Below are positions 1 through 6,016 of a DNA stretch of 7,571 nt, one piece after another. The position numbers and the translations under genes are program-made. This DNA comes from Selenomonadaceae bacterium UBA3796. GTDB taxonomy: Bacteria; Bacillota; Negativicutes; Selenomonadales; Selenomonadaceae. A model generated the notes under the pieces. The model did no database searches, was not told the origin of the DNA, and saw only the letters and a program-made list of their open reading frames with translations. The stretch covers positions 1 to 7,571 of the forward strand of contig DFES01000098.1 in assembly GCA_002369175.1 (NCBI GenBank). Direction: 5' to 3'. Within the stretch, counting starts at the first letter, position 1. Each line of letters starts with the position of its first letter.

Positions 1-1132
1 GGATGTTCTTCTCCAAGGCCCGGCCGATATCCTTGAGCTCGCGGCTCTGCTGCAGGAGTTCGCGGGAAATATTCAGGGAAAGATCGGGGCTGTCCACAAG
101 ACCCTTCATGAAGCGAAGGTAATCCGGCAGAAGATCCTTGCATTTATCCATAATGAACACGTGACGGGAATAAAGCTGAAGCCCCGGCTCGTAATCCGTA
201 TGATAGAGGTTGAAAGGCGCATGGGCGGGGATGCAGAGAAGCGATGTGTACTCTACATTGCCTTCGGCCTTTGTATGGAACACCTCCATGGGATTCTCCC
301 ACTCATGGAACTGGTTCTTGAAGAACTCATTGTAATCCTCCTCCTTGAGGTCGGATTTGTTCTTCGTCCAGAGGGGCTGCATGGAATTCAGGGTACGCAC
401 TTCAACCTTCTTGATTTTCTCTGCGTCCTCAATGGGTTTTCCTTCCTCGTCCTTCGGGGTTTCCTCTGTCTCAAAGCTCATCTTGATGGGATAGCGGACA
501 TAGTCGGAATATTTCTTCACGAGATTCTGCAGCTTGTAGTTCTCCGTGAAATCCTCCTCTGCGCTGTCCCCATAGAACTCCTTCTTGAGCGTGATGATGA
601 CCGATGTGCCGCGCTTCTCCTTCTCGCATTCTTCAATGCTGTAGGAGCCGTCGCCTGCAGACTCCCAGCGCACAGCCTCCTGTGTGCCGGCCTTTCGCGT
701 AACGATGGTGACCTTCTCCGCCACCATGAATGCGGAATAGAAACCTACGCCGAATTGGCCGATGAGCTCCTTGTCCGTGATATCCGAGCCGGATTCCTTC
801 GCCTGCTTGAGCTGTTCCAGAAAGGCCTTGGTGCCGGATTTCGCAATGGTACCGATGTTATCAATGACCTCATCTCTGGTCATGCCGATGCCGTTATCGG
901 AAATCGTCAGCGTATGGCTCTCCTTGTCGGGAACGAGGAATATCTCATACGCTTCATCCCCCTCCAGGAGATCATGGTTCGTAAGGCTCTCGAAATGCAC
1001 CTTGTCAATTGCATCGGAAGCGTTGGAAATGAGCTCCCTGAGAAAGATTTCCTTGTTCGTATAGATGGAATTGATCATGAGATCCAAAAGCTGCTTGGTT
1101 TCAGCCTGAAACTCGCGTGTCTCTTTTGCCAT
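1..1132 (-). CDS. htpG: HtpG, Hsp90-family molecular chaperone (C-terminal part outside window)
   Basis: Cytosolic ATP-dependent chaperone of the Hsp90 family. The reading frame from the ATG at 1132 stays open to the window edge, giving 377 residues of a protein that is usually 620-650 long, so the end of the middle domain and the C-terminal dimerisation domain are missing. The GHKL ATPase domain is complete: ELISNASDA at residues 33-41 (Glu33 matches the catalytic glutamate, Asn37 binds magnesium), DNGIGM at 79-84, and GQFGVGF at 125-131 (lid/G2 motif). A short acidic/lysine-rich linker follows, then the middle domain. Its SLNISREL motif carries Arg357, which matches the conserved ATP-contacting arginine of the family. 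The start is supported by the typical N-terminus MAKETREFQAE and by AAGGGTGA about 6-9 bases upstream. A sigma-A promoter and a CIRCE element precede it. Identity is essentially certain. Confidence 0.97.
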   Translation of the reverse strand, partial: MAKETREFQAETKQLLDLMINSIYTNKEIFLRELISNASDAIDKVHFESLTNHDLLEGDEAYEIFLVPDKESHTLTISDNGIGMTRDEVIDNIGTIAKSGTKAFLEQLKQAKESGSDITDKELIGQFGVGFYSAFMVAEKVTIVTRKAGTQEAVRWESAGDGSYSIEECEKEKRGTSVIITLKKEFYGDSAEEDFTENYKLQNLVKKYSDYVRYPIKMSFETEETPKDEEGKPIEDAEKIKKVEVRTLNSMQPLWTKNKSDLKEEDYNEFFKNQFHEWENPMEVFHTKAEGNVEYTSLLCIPAHAPFNLYHTDYEPGLQLYSRHVFIMDKCKDLLPDYLRFMKGLVDSPDLSLNISRELLQQSRELKDIGRALEKNI

Positions 1133-1159
1133 TTCTTTATCACCCTTTATTTCAATTTA

Positions 1160-1186
1160 TTAGCACTCCAGAAAGGCGAGTGCCAA
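1160..1186 (-). promoter_or_regulatory. CIRCE element, predicted HrcA operator of htpG
   Basis: On the plus strand this reads TTAGCACTC, nine bases, then GAGTGCCAA. The CIRCE consensus is TTAGCACTC-N9-GAGTGCTAA, so only one of 18 half-site bases differs. It lies between the htpG promoter and its start codon, beginning about 7 bases after the expected transcription start, where bound HrcA would block transcription; as an RNA it would also form a hairpin in the leader. CIRCE is the known target of the HrcA repressor, which normally controls groESL and the hrcA-grpE-dnaK-dnaJ operon. Confidence 0.93.
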
Positions 1187-1199
1187 ATCATCATTCCCT

Positions 1200-1228
1200 A
1201 TCATAACGCAGAAATGACAAAAAGTCAA
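1200..1228 (-). promoter_or_regulatory. Sigma-A promoter of htpG
   Basis: On the minus strand, TTGACT (1228-1223) and TATGAT (1205-1200) are separated by exactly 17 bases, each one mismatch from the consensus hexamer. Transcription should start near 1193, just before the CIRCE element, giving a leader of about 60 bases. The near-consensus vegetative promoter combined with CIRCE suggests repression-based heat-shock control rather than an alternative sigma factor. Confidence 0.85.
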
Positions 1229-1343
1229 ATTAGATTGAAAGGCTACTTGGGAATCTCTTCCAAGGAGTCATAGCACGGGCTGCAGCGACTGACAATGACA
1301 ACGCAGCCGACTGCATATTATTTAACCTATTTCGCCACATTGC

Positions 1344-1372
1344 TTGACAGGATAGCGTTCGTTTGATAATAT
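1344..1372 (+). promoter_or_regulatory. Sigma-A promoter of the DUF2292 gene
   Basis: A perfect TTGACA lies at 1344-1349. The -10 box is either TAATAT at 1367-1372 (17-base spacer, 4 of 6 matches) or GATAAT at 1365-1370 (15-base spacer, 5 of 6 matches). The transcript would begin near 1379 with a leader of about 37 bases before the GTG at 1416. This promoter is divergent from that of htpG; the roughly 115 bases between them contain only a weak imperfect direct repeat (1282-1291 and 1303-1313). Confidence 0.7.
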
Positions 1373-1415
1373 ACACATGTACCTACTTGGTTTATTAGTA
1401 TTTGGAGTGATAGCT

Positions 1416-1757
1416 GTGGCGCATCTTGAGAAAACAAGTATCCTGCCGGTGGATGTGATGGAACATATCCTTCTTCTTTTACAGGAAACATATTCGGGTG
1501 AAGTGACACTTACGGCTCAGGATGGCAAGCTTATCCAACTGGAATATGCCAGAAAGATTCGTTTGGATTCCTGGAACGAGACGCTGTCGTATAAAAACAG
1601 CTGGTCGAACGAGGGCAAGAAATTGCTGAAGGAAAGGATTGAGCTTAAGTTTTCCGCACTATTGTACGGCAAATTGACCATTACCGTAAACCAGGGTAAA
1701 ATCAAACAAATGAACCGACTGGAGCGACAGAGGTTCATGGATGGTGATGGTATATAG
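1416..1757 (+). CDS. Small protein with two tandem DUF2292 (YezD-like) repeats
   Basis: 113 residues, function unknown. Residues 14-50 match the DUF2292/YezD pattern: a short helix, then G-x-V-T-x-T-x-x-D-G-K-x-x-Q-x-E and a closing R-K-I-R-L. Residues 71-107 align with this segment over 37 positions without a gap, sharing the glycine, both threonines, the G-K pair, the glutamine and the last arginine (10 identities). The protein therefore appears to be an internal duplication, whereas family members are usually single-repeat proteins of about 55-65 residues. A charged, tryptophan-containing linker (51-70) joins the repeats. No signal peptide or membrane segment is seen. I chose GTG at 1416 because GGAG (1404-1407) lies 8 bases upstream; the upstream ATG at 1377 lacks a binding site, sits at the expected transcription start, and would add 13 hydrophobic residues that do not belong to the family. 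Confidence 0.75.
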   Translation: MAHLEKTSILPVDVMEHILLLLQETYSGEVTLTAQDGKLIQLEYARKIRLDSWNETLSYKNSWSNEGKKLLKERIELKFSALLYGKLTITVNQGKIKQMNRLERQRFMDGDGI

Positions 1758-1796
1758 CAAATGAAAGTTCCAATAACAGGGACTGGCCAAATGAAT

Positions 1797-1847
1797 TGGA
1801 GGTTCTGGGATTGCCTTTAGGGCTTTCTTGGAATCTCCATTTTGCTT
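1797..1847 (+). terminator. Possible hairpin/weak terminator between the DUF2292 gene and mnmA
   Basis: TGGAGGTTCT (1797-1806) can pair with GGAATCTCCA (1830-1839) in a 10-pair stem that includes two G-U pairs, with a smaller GCC/GGC stem inside the loop; TTTTGCTT follows. The T tract is short and interrupted, so this would be a weak terminator at best. A competing pairing, TCCAAT (1769-1774) with ATTGGA (1795-1800), uses part of the same arm, so a leader with alternative folds is also possible. I recognise no riboswitch or T-box motif. Confidence 0.3.
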
Positions 1848-1872
1848 CCGTTTGAGGAGGTGACGAGTTCTG

Positions 1873-1917
1873 TTGAACTGCCACGGCCTCGTCAGCGGAT
1901 ATCAACGAAGAAGGTGA
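1873..1917 (+). other. Possible 14-codon leader ORF coupled to mnmA
   Basis: The strongest ribosome binding site in this region, GAGGAGGTGA (1854-1863), has no usable in-frame mnmA start at normal distance. Nine bases downstream is a TTG that opens a 14-codon frame (MNCHGLVSGYQRRR) ending in TGA at 1915-1917. That stop overlaps the GTG at 1914-1916 as GTGA, the classic arrangement for translational coupling. The peptide resembles nothing I know. It may instead be chance, with the binding site serving a non-standard mnmA start (for example CTG at 1878, in frame). Confidence 0.35.
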
Positions 1918-2981
1918 GAAGTATCGCGAAAAAAGTAGTCGTAGGTATGTCCGGCGGAGTAGATAGCGCAATTGCCGCATACTTACTGAAGAAGCAGGGA
2001 TATGATGTCATTGGCGTTACACTGAAATCCTGGGAAAATGACGGGAATCGATGTTGTGAGATTGATGAAGCAAGGAGGATAGCTTTCAAGCTGTCCTTTC
2101 CTTTCTATCCCTGGAATGTAGTGCCGCTGTTTCGGGAAAAGGTGATTGAGCCCTTTATTTCCGACTATGTTCATGGCCGAACACCTAACCCTTGTGTTTT
2201 ATGCAACCGTCATGTAAAATGGGGAAAGCTCATGTATATAGCAAATGTCACGGGGGCGGACTTTATCGCTACCGGACATTATGCCGCCATCAGGAAGATG
2301 GGAGGAAGATTCTCCGTGGGCGTGGCAAAAGATACGGCAAAGGATCAATCCTATATGCTGTATCAATTGAATCAAGAGGAACTTTCCCGTACGATTTTCC
2401 CATTGTCGGAATTGACAAAGGCCGAGGTGCGAAGTATTGCAAGAGAGATTCGCCTATCTGTTGCGGAAAAAACGGATTCACAGGAAATCTGCTTTGTTGC
2501 TGACGGTAACTATGCAGATTTTTTAGAGAGGGAAAGCTCAGGCGCGGTTCCAGGGGAAGGAAATTTTCTGGATGGAGCCGGAAATATCATAGGCAGGCAT
2601 AAAGGCATCATTCATTACACCATCGGACAGCGCAAAGGACTGGGACTTGCTTGTGGCGCCCCTGTCTATGTCAAAAAAATCTGCCCGGAGAAAAACGAAA
2701 TCATCGTGGGCAGGGAAGATGAGCTTTACTCCCGTGAAATGACTGTCACAGAAGTAAATTACATGGGAATCGCCCCATTGAAAAAGCACGATGCGATTCG
2801 CGCCAGGGTAAAGGTTCGCTATCATCATACGGGCGAAATGGCGCATATTTCATGTCTCGGGGACAGTCTGCGCATCGTGTTTGATAACAGCGTCAGAGCT
2901 GTCACTCCGGGGCAGTCGGCTGTGTTTTATAATGAAGCTGGGATCATACTTGGCGGCGGTACCATAGAACCGGTACTTTGA
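1914..2981 (+). CDS. mnmA: MnmA, tRNA-specific 2-thiouridylase
   Basis: Adds sulfur to C2 of wobble uridine-34 in tRNAs for Lys, Glu and Gln, using ATP and persulfide sulfur delivered from a cysteine desulfurase (directly or by relay). With GTG at 1914 the protein has 355 residues, normal for the family. It shows the N-type ATP pyrophosphatase loop GMSGGVDSA (11-19), NPCVLCN with nucleophilic Cys97, TGHY, the KDQSYMLYQL motif, DSQEICFV with persulfide-carrying Cys193, and HYTIGQRKGLGL, followed by the C-terminal beta-barrel. The start is uncertain: the frame is open upstream to TTG at 1842 (379 residues), but those 24 extra residues are not MnmA-like. GTG gives a typical MRSIAKKVVVGMSGG beginning; it has no good binding site of its own and may depend on coupling to a short upstream ORF. 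No cysteine desulfurase gene is adjacent. Function is confident; whether it is the only copy in the genome cannot be told. Confidence 0.95.
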   Translation: MRSIAKKVVVGMSGGVDSAIAAYLLKKQGYDVIGVTLKSWENDGNRCCEIDEARRIAFKLSFPFYPWNVVPLFREKVIEPFISDYVHGRTPNPCVLCNRHVKWGKLMYIANVTGADFIATGHYAAIRKMGGRFSVGVAKDTAKDQSYMLYQLNQEELSRTIFPLSELTKAEVRSIAREIRLSVAEKTDSQEICFVADGNYADFLERESSGAVPGEGNFLDGAGNIIGRHKGIIHYTIGQRKGLGLACGAPVYVKKICPEKNEIIVGREDELYSREMTVTEVNYMGIAPLKKHDAIRARVKVRYHHTGEMAHISCLGDSLRIVFDNSVRAVTPGQSAVFYNEAGIILGGGTIEPVL

Positions 2982-3049
2982 ATGATGCAGGGTGTATCCG
3001 TTCAAGTATCGCATCCCATTTTGAAGTAGTACACAAAGCGAGGTAACTT

Positions 3050-3565
3050 ATGGATGAAGCAATCCTCATCTTCCTACAGGAACATGTGCGTACGGATGTG
3101 TTGTCGCCTGTTTTGTTGTTCATCACAAATCTCGGCCATTATGGTGCCATCTGGTTCGTCATGGCAATTTTTCTGACTTTTCGCAAATCCACCCGGGATC
3201 AGGGCATACTGGCGTTAACCTCCCTGCTGCTCAGCGGTGGTATCGCCGAATGCATAAAGCATCTGGTCATGCGCCCACGTCCCTTTCTGCAAATACCGGA
3301 AATCATTCCTTTGGGACAAACACCCCATTCTTTTTCCTTCCCTTCCGGGCATACTGTCTGTGCCTTTGCCGTAGCCTTTATCCTTTGGCGGACCTGCACC
3401 GGCTGGCAGCGGTTCTTTGTTATGGGATTTGCCGTCATTATGGCTTTTTCCCGTCTATATGTAGGTGCACACTACCCCACGGACGTATTGGGCGGTATGG
3501 TCGTGGCTTTTTTCGGAAGCTGCCTGGTCTGGCGTTTACGTAATGTCATTTGCAACAGGAAGTGA
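3050..3565 (+). CDS. PAP2-family membrane phosphatase (undecaprenyl-diphosphatase-like)
   Basis: 171-residue integral membrane protein of the type 2 phosphatidic acid phosphatase superfamily. All three catalytic motifs are intact: K-x6-RP at 70-78 (KHLVMRPRP), PSGH at 98-101 with the acid His101, and SR-x5-H-x3-D at 134-145 (SRLYVGAHYPTD) with nucleophile His141 and Asp145. Hydrophobic stretches at about 18-44, 53-69, 102-113, 121-137 and 145-164 fit the usual five- to six-helix core with the active site on the outer face. Length and motifs resemble BcrC-type enzymes that recycle undecaprenyl diphosphate for cell-wall synthesis, but PgpB-like phosphatidylglycerophosphate or other lipid phosphatase activity cannot be excluded. 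GAGGT lies 6 bases before the ATG. The 68-base gap after mnmA shows no clear promoter or terminator, so co-transcription with mnmA is possible. It converges on bioB, 55 bases away, with no obvious terminator between them. Confidence 0.9.
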   Translation: MDEAILIFLQEHVRTDVLSPVLLFITNLGHYGAIWFVMAIFLTFRKSTRDQGILALTSLLLSGGIAECIKHLVMRPRPFLQIPEIIPLGQTPHSFSFPSGHTVCAFAVAFILWRTCTGWQRFFVMGFAVIMAFSRLYVGAHYPTDVLGGMVVAFFGSCLVWRLRNVICNRK

Positions 3566-3620
3566 CCATTCACACGACATTCAGAAAGAGAGGCTTATAA
3601 TCGGCGGCGGCAGCGTTGTC

Positions 3621-4583
3621 TTAGTTGATCATCCCTAATTTCCCCAGCATTTGCAGATCCTCTCGAATGGTTGTGCCGGAGGTAGTCAGCATGTTGCCTG
3701 TGATGGCAGCAGAGGCACCGTGGAGAAAGGCATTCGCGCCGTGGTCAGGCAGGAGTTTCCTGCCGGCGGCAAGTCGAATCTGAGCAGTTGGGTTGAGAAA
3801 GCGGAAGATGGCAACGGCACGAAGAATGTCTTCGGGAGGAAGTGGTTCTTGATGCTCCAAGGCTGTGCCCGGAATGGGCGTGAGGGCATTGAGCGGAATG
3901 GACTGGATGCCAAGCTCTGCAAGGCTGAATGCCATGTCCAGACGATCCTCCCAAGTCTCTCCCATGCCAAGGATGCCGCCGGAGCAGACTTCAAGCCCTT
4001 CCTTCTGCGCCAGGTGAATGGTGCGGATGCGGTCTTCATAGGTATGTGATGTGCAAATCTTCGGGAAAAAGCGGCGCGATGTCTCGATATTGTGATGGTA
4101 GCGGGTGACTCCTGCCTCCCGCAGCCTGCGGAACTGCTCCCGGTTCAGGATTCCATGGGAGGCGCAAAGTTCCAGGGAAAGCGTTCGGCTCATTTCCCGA
4201 TAGGCCTCTATCGCTTGGTCGAATTCCTTGCCTCCCAACGCCCGCCCCGATGTCACGATAGCAAATCGGTTCACCCCGGCCTCCTGATTGGCGCGGGCAT
4301 TGGCAAGAATCTTCTCCTTGGAAAGAAATTCGTATTCCTCGATACCGGTGGCATGGCAGGAAGCTTGCGCACAGTATTTGCAGTTTTCGCTGCATCGTCC
4401 GCTGCGTCCGTTCAGTATGGTGCAGAGATCCATATGATTGCCAAGGAAATGCTCTTGCAGGCGCCGGGCGCCTTCCTGCAATTCTTCCAGTGGAGCCTCC
4501 AACAGCAGTTCCGGCGCCTCCTCCCGATGGATGCGATAGCCGTCCATAACGTCCTGCGCAAGATCCAAGAGATGTGACATCAT
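3621..4583 (-). CDS. bioB: BioB, biotin synthase (radical SAM; probably the anaerobe-type variant)
   Basis: Last step of biotin synthesis: inserts sulfur into dethiobiotin by radical SAM chemistry. 320 residues from the ATG at 4583 (a second ATG follows directly), with AAGGAAGGA 8 bases upstream; upstream in-frame codons lie inside bioD. The radical SAM motif CxxxCxxC is at Cys64, Cys68, Cys71 (CSENCKYCAQ). Other family motifs are ELCASHG (Cys140), YHHNIETS, VCSGGILGMGE (Cys200), IRLAAGR and GNMLTTSGT. Cys140 and Cys200 correspond to E. coli [2Fe-2S] ligands Cys128 and Cys188. By my alignment, the position of E. coli Cys97 is Ala108 (RFAIVTSG against RFCMGAA), while extra cysteines are present at 54, 76 and 177. 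This pattern suggests the Type II BioB of obligate anaerobes, reported to use a [4Fe-5S] auxiliary cluster. Third gene of the bioY-bioD-bioB operon, 25 bases after bioD. Confidence 0.96.
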   Translation of the reverse strand: MMSHLLDLAQDVMDGYRIHREEAPELLLEAPLEELQEGARRLQEHFLGNHMDLCTILNGRSGRCSENCKYCAQASCHATGIEEYEFLSKEKILANARANQEAGVNRFAIVTSGRALGGKEFDQAIEAYREMSRTLSLELCASHGILNREQFRRLREAGVTRYHHNIETSRRFFPKICTSHTYEDRIRTIHLAQKEGLEVCSGGILGMGETWEDRLDMAFSLAELGIQSIPLNALTPIPGTALEHQEPLPPEDILRAVAIFRFLNPTAQIRLAAGRKLLPDHGANAFLHGASAAITGNMLTTSGTTIREDLQMLGKLGMIN

Positions 4584-4608
4584 AGTATCCGTCCTTCCTT
4601 TGCCGTGA

Positions 4609-5295
4609 TCACTCGTAGAGCGTTGCCAATCCTTCTGCCTTGATTTCCAAATCCGTTGCATTTTCCGTTACTTTTGCGATGACCCGGGCGCCGGTCATTT
4701 CTTCCACCATGTGCAGATTATCCTCCTCCATGATGTTTTGGGGATGGAAACGGTTGAGGATGATCCCCTTGAGCGGAATGCCGATTTTCTGCAAATGCTC
4801 TGCGGTCAGCACGGTAGCGTTGATAGTACCGAGACCTGCATCTGCGATCATCAGGACAGAGAGGCCAATGTGCCGAATCCAGTCATCCAGACAAAACTTC
4901 GCTTCCCTGTCCCAGCGCAAGGGGCATACAATCCCACCGCTTCCCTCTACGGTAAGATAGTCAAAGCTGGACTTGGCACTTGCAAAATCCGCATCCAACC
5001 GCTCCATGGAAATCGGCTGCTGATGAAGCCTTGCCGCCAGATGCGGGGAAACCGGATCCGGATACACATAGGACACGAGGGGAGCAGTGCTTCGGCCGAT
5101 GCCGCCGATCCTCCGGACGTAATCCGCATCTCCCGGCAGGAGATGCCCGGAGGAATCCTTCTCTGCACCGGACAGAGCCGCCTTATAGTAGCCCGAAGTC
5201 TTGCCGAGGGCACGAAGTTTTTTGACCATCAAGGCCGTTACATACGTCTTGCCGACGTCTGTTCCCGTACCGGTTACAAACAAACATTTCCCCAT
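4609..5295 (-). CDS. bioD: BioD, ATP-dependent dethiobiotin synthetase
   Basis: Closes the ureido ring: converts 7,8-diaminopelargonate, CO2 and ATP to dethiobiotin, the substrate of BioB. 228 residues, close to the E. coli length. The P-loop GTGTDVGKT is at 9-17 with Lys16. YYKAALSG at 36-43 contains Lys38, which corresponds to the active-site lysine of the YKPV motif. Asp58 in GDADYV and Glu117 in EGSGG (117-121) match the magnesium and substrate-binding positions. The ATG directly abuts the bioY stop (TAGATG, no gap), so translation is probably coupled. The KAALSG form instead of KPVASG is, as I recall, common in clostridial-type enzymes. Its substrate must come from bioA elsewhere in the genome or from import. 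Confidence 0.95.
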   Translation of the reverse strand: MGKCLFVTGTGTDVGKTYVTALMVKKLRALGKTSGYYKAALSGAEKDSSGHLLPGDADYVRRIGGIGRSTAPLVSYVYPDPVSPHLAARLHQQPISMERLDADFASAKSSFDYLTVEGSGGIVCPLRWDREAKFCLDDWIRHIGLSVLMIADAGLGTINATVLTAEHLQKIGIPLKGIILNRFHPQNIMEEDNLHMVEEMTGARVIAKVTENATDLEIKAEGLATLYE

Positions 5296-5883
5296 CTACG
5301 CCCTTGCCGTCCTTTCCTGCGGAATGTTTTCCTGTTCCAGCCAGATGCCTGCATGGTGAAGCCGCAGAGCCAGCCCTGCCGAAGCAACACACAGGAGGAT
5401 ATCAGGAGGAGCTTGCAGGATGCCGCTGTAGAGGAGAACCGTCCATGCTGCCACAGGTGCTTCAAGGACATAATTGGAAACAAGATAAAACCAGTTGATG
5501 CCAATGAGGTACACGATGACCATACCAATGAGGTTCACGCCCAAGAGACTGACCAGGCGGGGTGTCTGCAAACGGCGCGAAAGCTTTCCACAGGCATAGG
5601 CTTGCAGGACGAAGCCCAAGAGATAGCCAAAGGTCGGTTCAAGCAGATAGCCGGGGCCTCCGCCGGACGCAAACACAGGAACCCCCATCAGACCGAGGAG
5701 AACATACGCGCCCACCGCCAAGGCTCCGAGCTGCGATCCCAGCACGAGTCCTGCCAGCAAAGTGAACAGGAACTGCAAGGTAAAGACATCGCCGCCCATG
5801 GGAATCCGCACAAAGGTCCCTGCCGTAATCAAGGCGATGAACAAGGCACAAAGCACCAATTCCCTTACTGTCAATTTTTTCAT
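5296..5883 (-). CDS. bioY: BioY, biotin-binding S component of an ECF transporter
   Basis: Membrane protein that captures biotin and imports it together with the shared EcfA/EcfA'/EcfT energising module, which is not encoded here. 195 residues, almost all hydrophobic, consistent with six membrane helices. The N-terminal helix carries the AxxxA-type pattern (ALFIALITAGTFV) that S components use to contact EcfT; the glycine-rich segment (GVPVFASGGGPGYLLEPTFGYLLGF) is characteristic of BioY. I chose the ATG at 5883 because GGAGGTG (5895-5889) stands 5 bases upstream and MKKLTVRELVL is a natural start. The in-frame ATG at 5925 lies upstream of the predicted transcription start, inside the operator. 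First gene of the biotin operon, so uptake and late synthesis are controlled together. Confidence 0.95.
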   Translation of the reverse strand: MKKLTVRELVLCALFIALITAGTFVRIPMGGDVFTLQFLFTLLAGLVLGSQLGALAVGAYVLLGLMGVPVFASGGGPGYLLEPTFGYLLGFVLQAYACGKLSRRLQTPRLVSLLGVNLIGMVIVYLIGINWFYLVSNYVLEAPVAAWTVLLYSGILQAPPDILLCVASAGLALRLHHAGIWLEQENIPQERTARA

Positions 5884-5904
5884 AAACACACCTCCGACAC
5901 ATTT

Positions 5905-5933
5905 AGGATAAATGAAGTCGCCCAAATTGTCAA
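5905..5933 (-). promoter_or_regulatory. Promoter of the bioY-bioD-bioB operon
   Basis: On the minus strand a perfect TTGACA (5933-5928) is followed after 17 bases by TATCCT (5910-5905, 4 of 6 matches to TATAAT). Transcription would start near 5898, leaving only about 15 untranslated bases, which include the GGAGGTG binding site. The -35 box is part of the right half-site of the inverted repeat, so a bound repressor would exclude RNA polymerase. Confidence 0.75.
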
Positions 5934-5967
5934 CCAGATTATTGTAATGGTTGACAATTTGGGCGAC
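5917..5967 (-). promoter_or_regulatory. BirA-type biotin operator within a 20-bp perfect inverted repeat
   Basis: The arms 5917-5936 (GTCGCCCAAATTGTCAACCA) and 5948-5967 are perfect reverse complements with an 11-base spacer. Inside lies TTGTCAACC-N13-GGTTGACAA, which fits the known BirA half-site (TTGTAAACC / GGTTTACAA and variants) except that the spacer is slightly shorter than the 14-16 I recall as usual. Its position across the -35 box of a biotin operon strongly supports repression by biotinyl-AMP-bound BirA. The outer GTCGCCCAAA part of the arms is not explained by BirA binding. No birA gene is in the window. Confidence 0.88.
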
Positions 5968-6016
5968 CCCCGTACCCTCTTCCTAATTTTTCATGAGTTC
6001 ATGCTCAAAATCATCT

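Noticed and set aside
1246..1264. Small hairpin CTTGGGA/TTCCAAG as a terminator
   Set aside because: The stem is 7 pairs including a G-U, it is not followed by a T tract, and no gene ends nearby on either strand.
161..1273. Long plus-strand ORF (370 codons) across the htpG region
   Set aside because: It is antisense to htpG, whose GHKL motifs, start and promoter are unmistakable. The plus-strand translation has no recognisable domain, and no ribosome binding site supports it.
1842..1913. Extended MnmA N-terminus from TTG at 1842
   Set aside because: There is no ribosome binding site before this TTG, the 24 extra residues do not resemble MnmA, and the strong binding site at 1854-1863 falls inside them.
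3566..3620. Bidirectional terminator between the convergent phosphatase gene and bioB
   Set aside because: Expected from the gene arrangement, but I could not find a convincing GC-rich stem with a T run on either strand.
5951..5979. Divergent plus-strand promoter using the second TTGACA of the bio palindrome
   Set aside because: The -35 match is a by-product of the symmetry. No -10-like sequence is at 17 bases, and no plus-strand gene follows.
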